Assembly (NCBI GenBank): GCA_964547415.1
Contig: CAZJNX010000218.1
Coordinates: forward strand, 1-7,333
DNA length: 7,333 nt
Reading direction: 5' to 3'
Source: CAZJNX01 sp964547415
GTDB lineage: Bacteria > Pseudomonadota > Alphaproteobacteria > Rhizobiales > Amorphaceae
The notes under the pieces are model-generated. The model was given only the letters and a program-made list of their open reading frames with translations. It did no database searches and was not told where the DNA came from. Position 1 is the first letter of the stretch. Every line of letters begins with the position of its first letter. This document shows, piece after piece, positions 6,040 through 7,333 of this stretch. The position numbers and the translations under genes are program-made.

Positions 6040-6939
6040 ATGAACGAATGCTCACCCACCCGGACCACGTGGGTCCGGCGGCTGCGCCTCGGCGAACGGC
6101 CGAGCGATGTCGACCTGCGCGCGCACCTCATCGCGGTGCACCGCGAGAACGCGGGCTTCACGGAGGCCTGCGCCGGACGATGCCGGGACCCGCGGGGCCG
6201 CACGAGCTACGAATGGCTCGCCGAGGTCGTCGACCCGGCGCGGGACAAGCGGATCCTCGACCTTGCGTGCGGCAGTGGGCGCCTGCTCGCGCTGTGCGCC
6301 GAAAGGTTCGCGCCCGACATTGCGCTTACCGGCGTCGACATGAGCGGCGAGGAGCTGGCGCTCGCCCGCCGCCGCCTTCCCGAGGGCGCGGCCGAGCTCC
6401 GCGAGGGGCTGGCGCAGGATCTCGGCTTCCTGGCCGACGGCGCGTTCGACACGGTGCTGTGCCACTGGGCGCTGACGCTCATGGATCCGGTGTCCCCGGC
6501 CCTCGAGGAGGTGCGGCGCGTGCTGCGGCCGGGCGGCGTGTTCGCGGCCATCGTGGATGGCGACATGGCCGCGGCGCCGGGATACGAGGAGATCCACCAC
6601 CTCATCTACGGTCGCGTTCAGCGCGAGCTCGCCCGCTACGGCGAGATCGACCTCGGCGATCCGCGGGTCCGCGAGGGCGGGGCGCTTGTCGATCTCGTCC
6701 GGGACATCTTCGGCGGGGACAGCCTTGTCCGGATCGACACGAACGTCATGCGCCTCGACGGGACGCCGGTTTCACTCGCGCGGGAAGCCGCCGGCTTCTT
6801 CTATGCGTCCTATGTCCTGCCACCGCCGGCCCGGGCCGAGATGCTCGCCGAGCTCGAGGAACTGATCGCCGCGCAGGCCCGCGGCATGCGGGCGAGCTTC
6901 ACCCTGCCCGTCAGCCGCCTCGTCGTGCACCGCGCCTGA
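6040..6939 (+). CDS. Class I SAM-dependent methyltransferase (Methyltransf_11/25 type)
   Basis: The 299-residue protein carries motif I ILDLACGSGRL (72-82), motif II LTGVDMS (96-102), where the Asp binds the SAM ribose, the acidic post-II FDTVLCHWALTLM (136-148) and EEVRRVLRPGG (156-166). It is unlike its upstream partner outside these motifs, so it is not a recent duplicate. A C-terminal half of about 130 residues with helical character (IHHLIYGRVQRELARYGEIDL) probably forms the acceptor pocket. The ATG at 6040 is the only sensible start in this frame; its ribosome-binding site is weak. The 62-base gap from the previous stop, same strand and no terminator support one transcript. The stop codon (6937-6939) is followed at once by IS1380 sequence on the other strand, so the natural downstream DNA has been lost. 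Substrate unknown. Confidence 0.85.
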   Translation: MNECSPTRTTWVRRLRLGERPSDVDLRAHLIAVHRENAGFTEACAGRCRDPRGRTSYEWLAEVVDPARDKRILDLACGSGRLLALCAERFAPDIALTGVDMSGEELALARRRLPEGAAELREGLAQDLGFLADGAFDTVLCHWALTLMDPVSPALEEVRRVLRPGGVFAAIVDGDMAAAPGYEEIHHLIYGRVQRELARYGEIDLGDPRVREGGALVDLVRDIFGGDSLVRIDTNVMRLDGTPVSLAREAAGFFYASYVLPPPARAEMLAELEELIAAQARGMRASFTLPVSRLVVHRA

Positions 6940-7083
6940 TATCGGCCGTTCGCGCAGCGAAGGGCGCGACCACGGCTCGATCTTGCCCGACGTCGCGACC
7001 GTGCGCAGGAAGTCGGCGAGGTTGTCGGCGAGCGCGTGGAGCGGGAGCCGGACCGCGTTGGCGAGAATGAGCGCATCCCCCCC
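6940..7083 (-). pseudogene. IS1380-family transposase, C-terminal fragment
   Basis: On the minus strand about 48 codons read as the conserved C-terminal part of IS1380 transposases: ANAVRLPLHALADNLADFLR, then TSGKIEPWS and SLRERPI (family form resembles LANAVRLQLHALAYNLGNFLRT...WSLTSLREKLI). Both ends are truncated; the part that should follow, with GAKVVSHGRYV-like residues, is absent because the fragment ends against the stop codon of the methyltransferase gene. Orientation is opposite to the IS1380 relic at 3310-3800, so the two cannot be halves of one undisturbed element. Confidence 0.82.
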
Positions 7084-7133
7084 GGTAGTCCGGTTGCTCT
7101 GTTCGCTGGGGACCGGGCAGGGCACCAGCGGTA

Positions 7134-7176
7134 GCCTGGCCGGTGGAGCCGCTCCCACGCGCGGAGCCGGCCAGGC
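7134..7176. repeat. 10-bp perfect inverted repeat between two IS fragments
   Basis: GCCTGGCCGG (7134-7143) and CCGGCCAGGC (7167-7176) are exact complements with 23 bases between them. The repeat lies in the short unassigned stretch between the IS1380 and IS3 fragments. It might be a relic IS end or a fold in the DNA. No coding motif is seen from 7084 to 7183. Confidence 0.5.
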
Positions 7177-7183
7177 GGCCCTT

Positions 7184-7282
7184 GCAGTGCTGGGGCCAGC
7201 TTTCAATGATCGTGCGGGCGTCCTGCAGCATCAGGAAGATCTCGCCGTCCAGCAGTTTGTCTCGCAGTCGGACATTGAAGTG
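7184..7282 (-). pseudogene. IS3-family transposase (rve integrase) C-terminal fragment
   Basis: The minus strand reads HFNVRLRDKLLDGEIF followed by LQDARTIIESWPQHC, 33 codons matching the end of the IS3-type orfB integrase core, where relatives read SFNGRLRDELLNGEIF...ARIIIESWRRHYN. The region contains the third catalytic acid neighbourhood. The usual continuation (VRPHSSLGY) is absent, and in this frame codons outside 7184-7282 no longer match. This is a relic with no function. From 7283 to the window end (slightly A+T-richer) I see nothing identifiable. Confidence 0.75.
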
Positions 7283-7333
7283 TAGAGGTTTTTATCTGAT
7301 CTGACATTTGTGCTAATGGCGGGGAGGAGGCCG

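Noticed and set aside
5151..7070. Long plus-strand open frames (639 and 588 residues) overlapping the methyltransferases
   Set aside because: Most of their length lies in alternative frames of the real genes and is Arg/Ser/Pro-rich without motifs. Only the part from 6040 in one of them is a real methyltransferase.
1..7333. CRISPR array, phage genes or toxin-antitoxin pair
   Set aside because: No regularly spaced repeats, phage structural motifs or small paired genes were seen on either strand.

Overview
The window looks like a GC-rich chromosome segment from an alphaproteobacterium of the order Hyphomicrobiales (Rhizobiales), most likely near Methylobacteriaceae. The evidence is a conserved block of hisN, an MmgR/alpha-r8-type small RNA, an N-formylglutamate amidohydrolase gene and cpdR, flanked by tRNA-Arg(CCU) and tRNA-Val(GAC), together with very high G+C, GTG starts and Rhizobiales-type IS1380 relics. 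The genus is an inference; nothing in the window fixes it.

Left half (1-3070), core genome. A tRNA-Arg(CCU), cut by the window edge, lies downstream of hisN (histidinol-phosphatase, IMPase superfamily), both on the minus strand. Between hisN and the next minus-strand gene, a small RNA is encoded on the plus strand. It has its own promoter, two stem-loops, an exposed UUUCCUCCCU stretch and a textbook intrinsic terminator ending in 8 T. I identify it as the MmgR (alpha-r8, Rfam 'suhB') family, known from Sinorhizobium for limiting polyhydroxybutyrate granules. The N-formylglutamate amidohydrolase gene follows, interrupted by 10 N that break its frame (an assembly gap). It diverges from cpdR, a single-domain response regulator that acts in cell-cycle proteolysis. 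A promoter and the tRNA-Val(GAC) gene close this block.

Right half (3071-7333), accessory DNA. Just after the tRNA-Val comes a decayed 5' part of an IS1380-family transposase (plus strand, at least three frame lesions, no homology seen beyond about 3800). About 350 bases of unassigned DNA follow, then a compact plus-strand operon of three intact genes: a PhyH-type Fe(II)/2-oxoglutarate dioxygenase, a class I SAM methyltransferase that starts inside the dioxygenase stop (ATGA), and a second, different SAM methyltransferase. The base after the last stop codon begins another IS1380 transposase fragment, this time C-terminal and on the minus strand. It is followed by a 10-bp inverted repeat and an IS3-type integrase fragment, also minus strand.

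The main point of interest is this hydroxylase plus two methyltransferases, enclosed by oppositely oriented IS1380 relics next to a tRNA gene. It looks like an acquired module for tailoring a small molecule, but the substrate cannot be read from the sequence and I do not recognise the trio as a described pathway.
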